A stretch of 64,000 nt of DNA, from assembly GCF_001644565.1 (NCBI RefSeq), contig NZ_CP011387.1:1410501-1474500 (forward strand), in the 5' to 3' direction. Made by a program: the position numbers and the translations under genes. Of this stretch, positions 33,936-43,982 are shown piece after piece. How positions within the stretch are numbered: position 1 is the stretch's first letter; each line of letters opens with the position of its first letter. The notes under the pieces are model-generated. The model worked only from the letters and a program-made list of their open reading frames with translations, did not search any database and was not told the DNA's origin. This DNA comes from Deinococcus puniceus. Lineage in GTDB: Bacteria > Deinococcota > Deinococci > Deinococcales > Deinococcaceae.

Positions 33936-33979
33936 GCCAGAAACGGCGTCGGGAGTGCATCCCCGACGCCGTTTCTGGC
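33936..33979. repeat. 18-base perfect hairpin between phoH and ybeY
   Basis: The arms at 33936-33953 and 33962-33979 are fully complementary with an 8-base loop. There is no T-run on the minus strand, so it is not a standard terminator of phoH. It could be an RNA processing site or a mild terminator that sets the phoH to ybeY ratio. Confidence 0.75.
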
Positions 33980-34010
33980 TTGTTGATGGCTCTAGTTCAG
34001 AGCCAGTTGC

Positions 34011-35123
<1,113 letters not shown>

Positions 35124-35548
35124 CTGGTCTTGCTTCTTGTCTGTCAAGAGATTGGCTCCAAGCACGCCACACAGGCGCAGTCTCTCCCCGACTTGGCCGG
35201 GTGAGAGGAGAGGGGTGGGTTCGTCATTCGGATGCCCCATTGTCGGACGGGAAGGCAGAGGGGTGCGTGTCCCGCTGCACATTCTGCGGTGTTTCTGGGA
35301 TGAGGGTCAGCAGATTCTCAAGGCAGAGGGCGCTGGAAGCTGAGGAAACAGCGGAAAGGATGGAAGAGCATGGCCGTAGCCTAAACCCGTGCGGCACGGG
35401 CCAGCCAGATGCAATTGGCCTAGCAGGGGCGCGGGGCTGGCTTAGGCCTTGAGCTTCCCACCCTGTTGTCTGACCATGTTGTCTGCCTGTGCGGCCTGAC
35501 CCTGTTGTCTGATCTTTTTGAGGCGCGGGCCGGGATACACTTGGAAAC
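35124..35548. promoter_or_regulatory. Divergent region between phoH and aroE
   Basis: The gap of about 425 bases has no separate gene that I can support. The half next to phoH may be an N-terminal extension of that gene. The half next to aroE holds a 13-base tandem repeat and a leaderless-type TACACT (35536-35541) seven bases before the aroE GTG. Confidence 0.45.
35464..35515 (+). repeat. Four tandem 13-base repeats upstream of aroE
   Basis: TGTTGTCTG begins exactly at 35464, 35477 and 35503; the missing phase at 35490 holds a diverged copy (TGCGGCCTG). The units therefore have a strict 13-base period and end 34 bases before the aroE start, over the likely promoter. Confidence 0.7.
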
Positions 35549-36442
35549 GTGAGTTTCACTGGCGTCTATCCGGACGGGGCGCAGGCCGCTCTTCGCGCCT
35601 TTTTGTATGCAGACCCCGCCGCGCATTCCCTGTCTCCCGCCATGCACCGCGCCGCTTTTGCTTGGGCGGGCTTGGCAGGCAGTTACGAGGCGGTGCGTGT
35701 GCCGCCCGCCGACCTAGGCGCGGCCCTTGCCGAACTGAGGCAGGGGCGCATCTTGGGCGCAAATCTGAGCTTGCCCCATAAGGAAGCCGCCCTGCCGTAT
35801 CTAGACAGCCTGACCGCAGCGGCGCGGGCTATCGGTGCAGTGAACACCATTATTTACCGGGAAGGCAAGCTGTTGGGCGACAACACGGACGCGCCCGGAT
35901 TTCTTGCGGCTCTGGCGGATGTTGGCGTCTCTCCGGACGGAGCAGCGGTGGTGTTGGGTGCGGGCGGCGCGGCGCGGGCGGCGGTGTGGGCGCTGCGTTC
36001 TCCGCTCGGTTCTCAGGGGCGTCAAGTGTTTGTGGTCAACCGGACTCGTGCCAAAGCGGAACGCCTCACTGCCGATCTGGGCGGACTGGCTGCCGACTTG
36101 CCAGAGATTCGGTGGGCCGAAGTCGGCTTGATCGTCAACGCTTCCAGCGCTGGTCTGAGTGCCCCCGATCAGTCCCCACTCCCAGATTTCGATTTCTCCC
36201 CGTTGCCCAAGTCGGCCCTGATCTACGACATGGTCTACAAACCTGCGGACACCCGGCTGATGCGCGACGCCCGCGCCGCTGGACTGCGGGCCGAAAACGG
36301 GCTGGGAATGCTGGCCCATCAGGCTCGGCTGGCCTTCTTGGCGTGGACTGGGGTAGACGTTCCGGTGCGGGTGTTTCTGGACGCCCTGCACGCGGCGCAG
36401 GTGGTCAGTCCGTTGCCTAGCCCGGAGGCCGAGCATGTCTGA
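35549..36442 (+). CDS. aroE: Shikimate dehydrogenase
   Basis: The 297-residue enzyme reduces 3-dehydroshikimate with NADPH. Shikimate-site residues are seen in SLSPAMH, NLSLPHKE (catalytic Lys) and GDNTDAPGF (catalytic Asp). The nucleotide loop is GAGGAARA and the NRT motif VVNRTRAKAERL fits NADPH. The GTG start is 7 bases behind TACACT, leaderless. The 3' end overlaps the kinase gene by eight bases, an unusual pairing of a biosynthetic gene with a sensor. Confidence 0.95.
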   Translation: MSFTGVYPDGAQAALRAFLYADPAAHSLSPAMHRAAFAWAGLAGSYEAVRVPPADLGAALAELRQGRILGANLSLPHKEAALPYLDSLTAAARAIGAVNTIIYREGKLLGDNTDAPGFLAALADVGVSPDGAAVVLGAGGAARAAVWALRSPLGSQGRQVFVVNRTRAKAERLTADLGGLAADLPEIRWAEVGLIVNASSAGLSAPDQSPLPDFDFSPLPKSALIYDMVYKPADTRLMRDARAAGLRAENGLGMLAHQARLAFLAWTGVDVPVRVFLDALHAAQVVSPLPSPEAEHV

Positions 36443-39400
36443 GCGCCCCGCACCGATGTCGGTCAAAGACACGCTGATAGACCAGCCGGATCACGGGCTG
36501 TTGGGCCGCACTTCGCGCATGATTCCGCTGGCGGTGCTGCTGCTGGTGCTGCTGCTGACGGTGGCGACGGCGGCCACCATCGCCCGTTTCGTGCGCGATC
36601 AGCAAGAAGCCCGCTTTGAGCGCGAGGCGACGGCCCACACCTTTGCCCTGAAAAACCGGATCGGCGATTACGAGAACCTGTTGCGGGCCACCCGCGCCTA
36701 CTGGATGAGCAATCAGGACATGGTGTTGCCGTCGGTCTTCGACGACTTCGTGACCCGCCTTGACCTGACGCGCCGCTATCCGGGCGTGGCTGCTGTGGGG
36801 TTCGCCGCGTGGATTCCTGCCGCCGACACCGCCGAACTGGAAGCGGGCATCCGGGCCGGGGCCGGTTCCGAATACCGCATCAAGCCGCTGACCTCCAGTC
36901 AGGCCATGCGCGCGCCTGTGGTGACCCTGTCGCCCCTGAACAATGCTACGCAGAGTGCGTGGGGGTTCGACCTCTACAGCGACCCGGATCGCCGCGCCGC
37001 GCTGGATCTGGCCCGCCTGAACAACAGCGTGCAGGCCACCGGGCGCGTGAATTTGCAGCGCACCCCCGGTGGCCCGCCCGATCTCGGATTCCTGCTCATT
37101 TTGCCGGTATGGAATGGAATGCAGCCCACCGACGACGAGCAGGTTCAGGATGGAGGCGGCGGCACACGCACACTGGCGGGCTTCATCTATCTGGTGGCCC
37201 GCGCCGACGAGTTTCTGGCCCAGTTGGACGAGGGAGGCACGCCGAATGGCCTCAGCATCACGACCAGATTGGCCGGGCAACGGCTGGAAAAAGTGCCGCT
37301 GCCTGCCGCTCTGTCGTTCCGTTCCGATACCAAGCTGACCTTGGCAGGGCAGGCGTGGACGCTGAATTACGGCGCGCCCATAGGATTTGGGCGAGATCTG
37401 GCGGCCAATCTGCCCTTGCTGACGCTGCTGGCTGGGCTGTTGGTGGCCGGGCTGGCCTTCCGGCTGACCCATGTGCAGGTGCAGTCCCGCGAGAGTACCG
37501 AGCGAATCAACCGCCGCCTGACGCTGGTGCAGGCCCGTCAGGCGCGTGACCGGGCCGAGTTTGAGGCGATTTTTCAGGCCATGCAGGACGCCGCCGCCTT
37601 TACCGACGACACCGGGCGCGTGAGGCTGGTGAACCGCGCCCTGACCGAGCAATTCGGGGTGGACAGCGCGGCCCTGATCGGAGAACCGCTGGCCCGGTTG
37701 CATCTAGACCGCCGCTTGGAGGGGCGCACCACCTTTCAGGCCATCACCACGCCGTATCAGCGGGCCGATGGCAGCGTGTTCTCGGGCGAGGCCCAGCGCA
37801 GCGAAGTCGTCGACGGGCGCGGCGAGCAACTGGGCCTGCTGGAAGTGATCCGCGACGTGACAGACCGCGTGCAGGCCGAGCGGGCCGTACAGGCCGGAGA
37901 ACGGCGCTACCGGGGCGTGCTGGACGCCATTCCGCACATTTTGTGGGCCAGCAGTCCGGCGGGCGACGTCACCTACGTGAACGCGCAACATCACGAGCGC
38001 CTGAGCGAAGGCAGCGTGCGGGAGGCGGTGCTGGCCGCCGATCTGTTGACCTACGACAACATGTGGCACAGCGCCTACGAAATCGGTGACCGCGCCCAGT
38101 GCGAGGTGCGCCTGCATGTGGGCGAGGCTTACCGCTGGTTCGTGGTGCGGGTGGCCCCGATTTTGGATGAGCGGGGCAGCGTGGCCGAGTGGGTGGCGAG
38201 CGCCACCGATATTCATGACCGCCTAGAGGCCGAGCGGCTGGCCCAGCGCAGCGAGGAGCGCTACCGGGGCGTGCTGGAGGGCATGCCGCAGATCGTGTGG
38301 CTCACCGATCCGGCAGGGTTGCCCACCTATTTCAATCGCCGCTGGGATGAATACGTGGGCGAAGAACGCGCCAGCACGGGCCTGCTGAACCTGCTGCACC
38401 CCGATGACCGGGGCGAATACCAGCAGCGCTGGGCGGCGGCAGTGAAGGCCACCCGTCCCTTCGAAGCCGAACACCGCCTGCTGGGAAAAGGCGGCTGGTA
38501 CAGAACATTCGTGACGCGCGGCCTGCCTGTTCACGACGCGCAGGGTCAGGTCATCGAATGGGTGGGCACCAGCACCGATGTGGACGACAGCGTGTACGCC
38601 GAAACCGCCTCGCGCCTGATCGCCGACGTGTCCGAGCAACTGAGTGCCCGCGCTGAAGACCCGCTGGCCGCCCGCGCCGGGCACTATCACGCGGCGTTGG
38701 AACTGCTGACGGGACGGCTGGCCGAGAGTGCCGCCCTCTGGAGCGCCCCGCCCGAACTGGCCGTGTTGGCCGCCTCACGCACGGGCGCGGTGTGGCAGGC
38801 GGCCCATATGCAGGCGGCGGCAACGGCGGCGGTGCGGCGCGTGGCCGAGCTGGAAGAACCGCTGATTATTCCGTCTCATCCGCTGCTGCACGCCGTAAAC
38901 GCCACCGGGGCGCTGCTGTTTCCGCTGATGGGCCGCGACGGCACCCTGCGCGGCGTGCTGGCCCTCACCTACCGACAGGCCCTGACTGACCGCGATCAGG
39001 AGTTGGCGCAGGAACTTGCCAAACGCTTTGCCACCGCCCTCGACAACGACGCCCTGCGTGTGCGGGCCATCAGTGCCCAGCAGGATTTGCAGGCCCTGAA
39101 CCAGTCGCTGGAGGAACGGGTGCAGAGGCGCACGCTGGAACTTGAGGAAGCCAACCGCGAACTCGAAGCCTTCAGCTACTCGGTCAGCCACGACCTCAGA
39201 ACCCCGCTGCGGCATATCGTGGGCTTTGGCGACCTGCTGAAAAAGGACGCCGGAGAGGGGCTGGGGCCAAAAAGCCAGCGCTATTTGGCCGTCATGACCG
39301 ACGCCGCCAGCCGCATGAGCCGCCTGATCGACGACCTGCTGGAGTTTTCGCGCATGGGCCGTCAGGAACTGCGGAGCGGGCCAGTGCCGCTGGGGCCGCT

Positions 39401-39908
39401 GCTGGAGACGGTGTGGAATACGCTGGAACCAGACCGACAGGGCCGCGAGATTGTCCTGACCGTTGGCCCCATGCCCACCGTCCCCGGCGACGCCGCGCTG
39501 CTGACTCAGGTCTTCGTGAATCTGCTGTCCAACGCCATCAAGTACACCCGCAACCGGCCCGATGCCCGAATCGAGGTCAGTGCCGAGTGGCCGCTCCTTT
39601 CAAGCTCCGGAGCATCCGAGTCGGTGCACACGCAGTCTGGCCGGGTCAATCTGCAAAAAGCCGCCCAGAATCACGCCGTCATTACGGTTCAGGACAACGG
39701 TGTGGGATTTGATGGGCGGTATGCCGACAAATTGTTCGGGGTCTTTCAGCGCCTGCACCGCGCCGAAGAATTTGAAGGCACGGGCATCGGCCTCGCCAAC
39801 GTGCGCCGCGTGGTCATGCGGCACGGCGGCAGCGTGCAGGCCCAGTCCGTGCCGGGGGAGGGGGCCACTTTCCGGGTAACCCTGCCCCTCCAGTCGCCGC
39901 AGACCTGA
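36435..39908 (+). CDS. Large membrane sensor histidine kinase (CHASE, three PAS, GAF)
   Basis: The protein has 1157 residues. Membrane helices lie near 30-50 and 325-345 with an extracytoplasmic CHASE domain between them (RATRAYW...RYPGVAAVGFAAWIP). Three PAS domains follow near 375, 490 and 608 (the last two start ERYRGVLxxxP), then a degenerate GAF-like region near 735-880. A coiled coil leads to the HisKA box YSVSHDLRTPL with His919, and the ATPase boxes NLLSNAIKYT, DNGVGF and GTGIGLANV. About 25 extra residues sit inside the ATPase domain between the N and G1 boxes. ATG 36435 has GGAGG upstream. The ligand is unknown; CHASE domains sense small extracellular molecules. Confidence 0.93.
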   Translation: MSERPAPMSVKDTLIDQPDHGLLGRTSRMIPLAVLLLVLLLTVATAATIARFVRDQQEARFEREATAHTFALKNRIGDYENLLRATRAYWMSNQDMVLPSVFDDFVTRLDLTRRYPGVAAVGFAAWIPAADTAELEAGIRAGAGSEYRIKPLTSSQAMRAPVVTLSPLNNATQSAWGFDLYSDPDRRAALDLARLNNSVQATGRVNLQRTPGGPPDLGFLLILPVWNGMQPTDDEQVQDGGGGTRTLAGFIYLVARADEFLAQLDEGGTPNGLSITTRLAGQRLEKVPLPAALSFRSDTKLTLAGQAWTLNYGAPIGFGRDLAANLPLLTLLAGLLVAGLAFRLTHVQVQSRESTERINRRLTLVQARQARDRAEFEAIFQAMQDAAAFTDDTGRVRLVNRALTEQFGVDSAALIGEPLARLHLDRRLEGRTTFQAITTPYQRADGSVFSGEAQRSEVVDGRGEQLGLLEVIRDVTDRVQAERAVQAGERRYRGVLDAIPHILWASSPAGDVTYVNAQHHERLSEGSVREAVLAADLLTYDNMWHSAYEIGDRAQCEVRLHVGEAYRWFVVRVAPILDERGSVAEWVASATDIHDRLEAERLAQRSEERYRGVLEGMPQIVWLTDPAGLPTYFNRRWDEYVGEERASTGLLNLLHPDDRGEYQQRWAAAVKATRPFEAEHRLLGKGGWYRTFVTRGLPVHDAQGQVIEWVGTSTDVDDSVYAETASRLIADVSEQLSARAEDPLAARAGHYHAALELLTGRLAESAALWSAPPELAVLAASRTGAVWQAAHMQAAATAAVRRVAELEEPLIIPSHPLLHAVNATGALLFPLMGRDGTLRGVLALTYRQALTDRDQELAQELAKRFATALDNDALRVRAISAQQDLQALNQSLEERVQRRTLELEEANRELEAFSYSVSHDLRTPLRHIVGFGDLLKKDAGEGLGPKSQRYLAVMTDAASRMSRLIDDLLEFSRMGRQELRSGPVPLGPLLETVWNTLEPDRQGREIVLTVGPMPTVPGDAALLTQVFVNLLSNAIKYTRNRPDARIEVSAEWPLLSSSGASESVHTQSGRVNLQKAAQNHAVITVQDNGVGFDGRYADKLFGVFQRLHRAEEFEGTGIGLANVRRVVMRHGGSVQAQSVPGEGATFRVTLPLQSPQT

Positions 39909-39924
39909 GGATTCCAGCCTAGGA

Positions 39925-39963
39925 CTGCACCCTGAATTGTTCACACATAGTCCTGCACCCTGA
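39925..39963 (+). repeat. 28-base-spaced direct repeat between the two kinase genes
   Basis: CTGCACCCTGA occurs at 39925-39935 and 39953-39963, each followed by a similar 12-base AT-rich segment (8 of 12 match). It lies in the 124-base gap before the hybrid kinase and may be a regulator site. Confidence 0.6.
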
Positions 39964-40032
39964 GTTTTCCACATTGCCCGCCCGCTTCACCCTTTAAGCT
40001 GTATCCCCACCTATGCCCAGTCCGGAGACCCA

Positions 40033-41250
40033 ATGACCCTGCCTATTCCCGCCCTCCGCGCCATGCCTGCTCGCGGCGACGTTCTGCACATCCTTCACCT
40101 GGAGGACAGCGAACTCGACCATGAACTCGTGGCGATGAACTTGGCCGACGACCTGCCGTGGACGGTGCGACTGGAGCGTGTGGAAGACGAGGCGTCATTT
40201 ATTCACGCTCTGGAAACCGATCCGCCGCACTTGGTACTCAGCGACTTTGCCCTGCCCGGATACGACGGCCTGAGCGCCTTCCACGCCGTTCATGCCCGCG
40301 ATCCGCTGCTGCCTTTCATTATCGTAACGGGCGCGATGGGCGAAGAAATCGCGGTGGATACCTTGCGGCAGGGTGTGACCGATTACATCCTGAAACAGCG
40401 GCTGGAACGCTTGGTGCCGAGTGTGCGCCGCGCCATTGCCGAGGTCGAGGCCCGCGATTCCCGCGCCCGCGCCGAGCAGGCCGTGCACGAACTGAACCAG
40501 TCGTTGCAGGCGAGGCTGCTGGAAGTAGAACGCCTGCGGAACACCGCCGAACGCCAAAGCCAGCGCTTAGAAGTGCAGGCGCGGCAACTGGAGGAGGCAC
40601 TGAATCTTCAGAAGACGTTTTTGGCCGAAACCAGCCACGAACTCCGCACGCCCCTGACCGCCCTGCTAGGCTACCTACGCCGCGCCGAACGCGAGGCAGG
40701 CGGCAGCCAAGTGCTGCAAGATGCCCAGCGCGTGGCCGAAAATATGACCCGCCTCGTCAATGACCTGTTGCAATTGTCTCGCGGCGAACTGGTGCAGAAC
40801 ATAGAAATGCATTTTATGAATCTGGGCACACTGCTGCGGCAAGTGGGCCGAGACTTTAGTGTGAAAGCCGAAGTGCCTGACGTAGAAATCGTGGGTGATC
40901 CGGGCCGCCTGACGCAGGTGTTCGTGAATTTGGTCAGCAATGCCGTGCGCGTGTCGGGGTCAGCCGATCTGGTCAGCCTGAACATCGTGCCACGGGCCGG
41001 AGAAATAGAGATTCGCGTCGTCGACAAAGGCCCCGGCGTGCCCGACGCCATCAAGCCGCGCATTTTCGACAAGTTCTACCGGGGCAAAGAGGCAGGTTCG
41101 GCGGGGCTGGGCCTCACCATCGCGCAGCAAGTGGTCACGTCGCACGGCGGCACGATTGACGTGCTGGACACCCCCGGCGGCGGCGCAACCTTCCGCGTGC
41201 GCCTGCCCATGCCCGATGAAGACAATGGGGAAGACGACGGGTACGCCTAG
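40033..41250 (+). CDS. Receiver domain fused to the front of a histidine kinase
   Basis: The 405-residue protein starts with a complete receiver domain: acidic pair Glu24/Asp25, phospho-acceptor Asp71 (LSDFALPGYDG), Thr99 and Lys121. A coiled coil and a HisKA/HATPase kinase follow (ETSHELRTPLTALLGYL, His near 202; NLVSNAVR; DKGPGVP; GLGLTIAQQVV). The receiver-first order means its kinase is probably controlled by phosphorylation from another kinase, most simply the large sensor encoded directly upstream. An SD-like GGAG precedes the ATG. There is no output domain, so a further response regulator must exist elsewhere. Confidence 0.92.
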   Translation: MTLPIPALRAMPARGDVLHILHLEDSELDHELVAMNLADDLPWTVRLERVEDEASFIHALETDPPHLVLSDFALPGYDGLSAFHAVHARDPLLPFIIVTGAMGEEIAVDTLRQGVTDYILKQRLERLVPSVRRAIAEVEARDSRARAEQAVHELNQSLQARLLEVERLRNTAERQSQRLEVQARQLEEALNLQKTFLAETSHELRTPLTALLGYLRRAEREAGGSQVLQDAQRVAENMTRLVNDLLQLSRGELVQNIEMHFMNLGTLLRQVGRDFSVKAEVPDVEIVGDPGRLTQVFVNLVSNAVRVSGSADLVSLNIVPRAGEIEIRVVDKGPGVPDAIKPRIFDKFYRGKEAGSAGLGLTIAQQVVTSHGGTIDVLDTPGGGATFRVRLPMPDEDNGEDDGYA

Positions 41251-41330
41251 AAAGACGTTGTGTAGGTGGTGAATGGGAAAGGCGTAGTGGCTGACTTTGC
41301 CCCATGTTCCGAAGGCGCTAGCCTAAGCCC

Positions 41331-41729
41331 ATGAAGAAGACCCTGAACGTGACTTGGTTGGGCGAGCAACGCTACCTCGGCGTCAGCGAGAGCGGCCACC
41401 AACTGCTGATCGACAACAGCCCCACCAAAATCGGTGTGTCCCCAATGGAAGCCCTGCTGGGCGCACTTGCTACCTGCACTGCCTATGACGTGGTGGAAAT
41501 TATGAAAAAGCGCCGCACGCCGTTAAGCAGCTACCGCATAGAAGTGGAAGGCGAGCGGGCCGACACCGATCCCAAACGCTACACCACCATCACCGTGCGC
41601 CATATCGCCAGCGGGGAAGGCGTGACCGAGGACGCGCTGAGCAAGGCCGCCCACCTGAGCCACGAAAAATACTGCTCGGTGGCGGCGAGTATCAGCAGTG
41701 AAATCGTGCTGGAAACTAAATTGGGGTAG
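41331..41729 (+). CDS. OsmC family protein
   Basis: The 132-residue protein fits the OsmC/Ohr fold with a redox Cys in LATCTAYDVVEIMKKRR and a second Cys in HEKYCSVAASI. The spacing is that of the OsmC/YhfA-like group. It probably reduces organic hydroperoxides with a thiol partner. The start is 6 bases after TAGCCT (41319-41324), leaderless. Confidence 0.92.
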   Translation: MKKTLNVTWLGEQRYLGVSESGHQLLIDNSPTKIGVSPMEALLGALATCTAYDVVEIMKKRRTPLSSYRIEVEGERADTDPKRYTTITVRHIASGEGVTEDALSKAAHLSHEKYCSVAASISSEIVLETKLG

Positions 41730-41755
41730 GCGTTGGCGTGACAGGGCCGAAGAAC

Positions 41756-41816
41756 GTCTAAGAGTCTAAGAAAAGAGCGAGTGCTTCAGCTTTTGCCCTT
41801 CCTTAGACCCTAGACC
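41756..41816. repeat. TTAGACCC-family element in full hairpin form
   Basis: GTCTAAGAGTCTAAG at the left faces CCTTAGACCCTAGACC at the right, with AAAAGAGC and TTTTGCCCTTC inside. It lies between the convergent osmC and PBP2 stops, so it may serve as a two-way terminator. This is the clearest complete copy of the family. Confidence 0.72.
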
Positions 41817-41858
41817 TATAAACTTCTTGCCCTCAGGCCGAACAATCAAAGCTGCCAA

Positions 41859-43982
41859 TTATTCTTCCGCCGTCCCCTTTGCGGCAGTGGCGGCGGCCCG
41901 CTGCGCCCGGATTTTCATGACCTTGTGCATGTTGTCCAGTTCGCCCATGCAGGGCTGCTGAGGCCCAGTGGCGTGGTGGCGTTCGTCTAGGGTCAGGCAC
42001 CAGCGGGCGGCGTACATTTTGGCGGTGGCGTTCAGGGCGGGGCCGGAGCCTTCGCCACCGTTTTGAAAGAACGCCACGACCATAAAATTAGGGTTGTCGA
42101 TGGGGCCATAGCCCTCGTACCAAGCGTTGGTGTAGGCGTAGCCTTTACGGAAGCTCATTCCGTTTTCGGCAGTTCCGGTTTTGCCTGCGGTGCGTACCGG
42201 GAACCACTGCGGCCCCACCACATGCTGAGCCGTACCCCAAGGGGTCGTTCCGGCAGTGGTGATGTTCATGCCTTCCTTGACCAGCCGGAAGTCGGCCTGT
42301 TTGCCCGGCACCTGTTCGGGCAGTGGGCGCGGTACGGGCTTGCCTGCCACCGCTTTCACCAGCGTCAGCGGGCGGCGTTTGCCCTCGTTCACAATCGTAC
42401 TCAGCACCGACGTGACCTGTGCGGGCGTGACCAACAGACTGTCTTGCCCGATGGCAAAGCTGAGCGACTGGCCGGGGTAATACACCAAGGGTTCTTCTCC
42501 GGCAGCCTTGCGGCGCAAGTTGGCGCTCTTGTAAGTGTCGGCAAAATTCAGCGGCGTGGGCAAATATCCGCTCTTTTCGCCCACCAGTTCCAGCCCGGTG
42601 GGCCGCCCGAAGCCCAACTCGTAGGCCCGCTTGCCCAGATAGTTGGCATAGGTGATGGGGTCGGCGTCTATAGAGGCTTGGTAGTACCACGTATTGCACG
42701 AATAGGCGATGGCCAGCCGCCCATCCACGTTGCCGAGGCTGCCGCTGCGGTACCAGTTGTAGCGCGGGCCGCCGAACCGCACGCTGGGCAGGCAATTGAA
42801 GGTCTTGTTGCCCCAGCGTTCTATATAGGCCAGCGTGCTGGCGGGCTTAAACACACTGCCTGCATCGAAGGTCTGTACCACCCGGTTTTGCATCACGGCG
42901 TCCAGGCTGCTCGAGAGCAGAGCCGCTGTTTTGGCCGCGTTGTCGGGGCTGGGCACACGGGAAAACCAATTGGGGTCGAAGGTGGGGCTGCTCGCCATTG
43001 CCAAAACCTCGTTGGTACGCGGGTCTATGGCAATAATTGCGCCGCGTGTCAGCGGTTCGGGGGGCTGAGCGTACTTCAGGCGGCCCGCGTTCACATCGGT
43101 CAAGCCTTCCCGAAGGGCCTGTTCGGCGGCGCGTTGCAGGCGGCTGTCTATCGTCAGGGTCACGTCTTGCCCTTTTTGGCCCGCATTCAGCACCCGGTCT
43201 GTTTGGGGCTTGCCGTTGGCCGTCACTTCGCGGCGGCGCAGGCCGTTTTTGCCCTGTAACGTCTGTTGCAGGCTGTACTCCAGTCCCGACACGCCCACGA
43301 GGTCGCCCACCGTATATTCGCCCTGCGCGACCTGCTCCTCATTGGCTTCCAGCACGTAGCCCAGCGCGTGTGCAGCGAACTTATTCTCAGGATAGATCCG
43401 CTCTACACGTTCGCGCAGTTCTAGGCTGGGAATCAGCACCGTGTATTCGTACAGGGCCGACAGCTTGTCCTGCGGGATGTTGCGGGCCAACACGGTTTCC
43501 GTTTCTTTGCTGCGGTCAGGTTCGCGGGGTTGGCCGCCGCTCAGCACGTCGGGCTGGATTCCCGCCAAATACACGATCTTGTCCCAAGCCGGAAACGCTT
43601 GTTCGGGGTCTTTGGGGTCGCGCCGCCCGGTATAGATTAGGTCTACCGCGAGGCGGTTGGTCGCCAGCAACACGCCGTCACGGGTACGAATTTCGCCGCG
43701 CAGGGCGGGAATCACTTCGTCGCGCTGAAAGTTGCTGTCGGCCTGCACGGCAAATTGGCTGTGCTGCGTGATCTGCAACTGGTACAGCCGGAACCCCAGC
43801 CCCGCCAGCGCCAGACTGAGGCCAAACGCCACCCACTGCACGGCGGGCGCACCGCTGACCTGCGCTTTGGTGCCCACGCGCCCGGCTCCAGCCCGCCCCC
43901 CTGTCCCCACCGCGCCCCCACCCGCCTTTTTGCGAATGCGGTTGCGGCGGTCTATCACGTCTCCGGCCCGCGCCCGACTCAT
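41859..43982 (-). CDS. mrdA: Penicillin-binding protein 2 (elongation transpeptidase)
   Basis: From ATG 43982 the product has 707 residues. A basic Gly-rich cytoplasmic stretch is followed by one membrane helix (VAFGLSLALAGLGF), the PBP dimer domain (RGEIRTRDGVLLATN) and the transpeptidase with SVFK, SCN (AYSCNTWYYQ) and KTG (AGKTGTAENG) motifs. It cross-links lateral-wall peptidoglycan together with MreC/MreD, encoded directly upstream. The start overlaps the mreD end by four bases. The open frame reaching 44612 lies over mreD and is not used. Confidence 0.93.
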   Translation of the reverse strand: MSRARAGDVIDRRNRIRKKAGGGAVGTGGRAGAGRVGTKAQVSGAPAVQWVAFGLSLALAGLGFRLYQLQITQHSQFAVQADSNFQRDEVIPALRGEIRTRDGVLLATNRLAVDLIYTGRRDPKDPEQAFPAWDKIVYLAGIQPDVLSGGQPREPDRSKETETVLARNIPQDKLSALYEYTVLIPSLELRERVERIYPENKFAAHALGYVLEANEEQVAQGEYTVGDLVGVSGLEYSLQQTLQGKNGLRRREVTANGKPQTDRVLNAGQKGQDVTLTIDSRLQRAAEQALREGLTDVNAGRLKYAQPPEPLTRGAIIAIDPRTNEVLAMASSPTFDPNWFSRVPSPDNAAKTAALLSSSLDAVMQNRVVQTFDAGSVFKPASTLAYIERWGNKTFNCLPSVRFGGPRYNWYRSGSLGNVDGRLAIAYSCNTWYYQASIDADPITYANYLGKRAYELGFGRPTGLELVGEKSGYLPTPLNFADTYKSANLRRKAAGEEPLVYYPGQSLSFAIGQDSLLVTPAQVTSVLSTIVNEGKRRPLTLVKAVAGKPVPRPLPEQVPGKQADFRLVKEGMNITTAGTTPWGTAQHVVGPQWFPVRTAGKTGTAENGMSFRKGYAYTNAWYEGYGPIDNPNFMVVAFFQNGGEGSGPALNATAKMYAARWCLTLDERHHATGPQQPCMGELDNMHKVMKIRAQRAAATAAKGTAEE

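Noticed and set aside
36435..39908. Phytochrome
   Set aside because: The GAF-like region has no chromophore Cys or PASDIP-type motif; the input is a CHASE domain.
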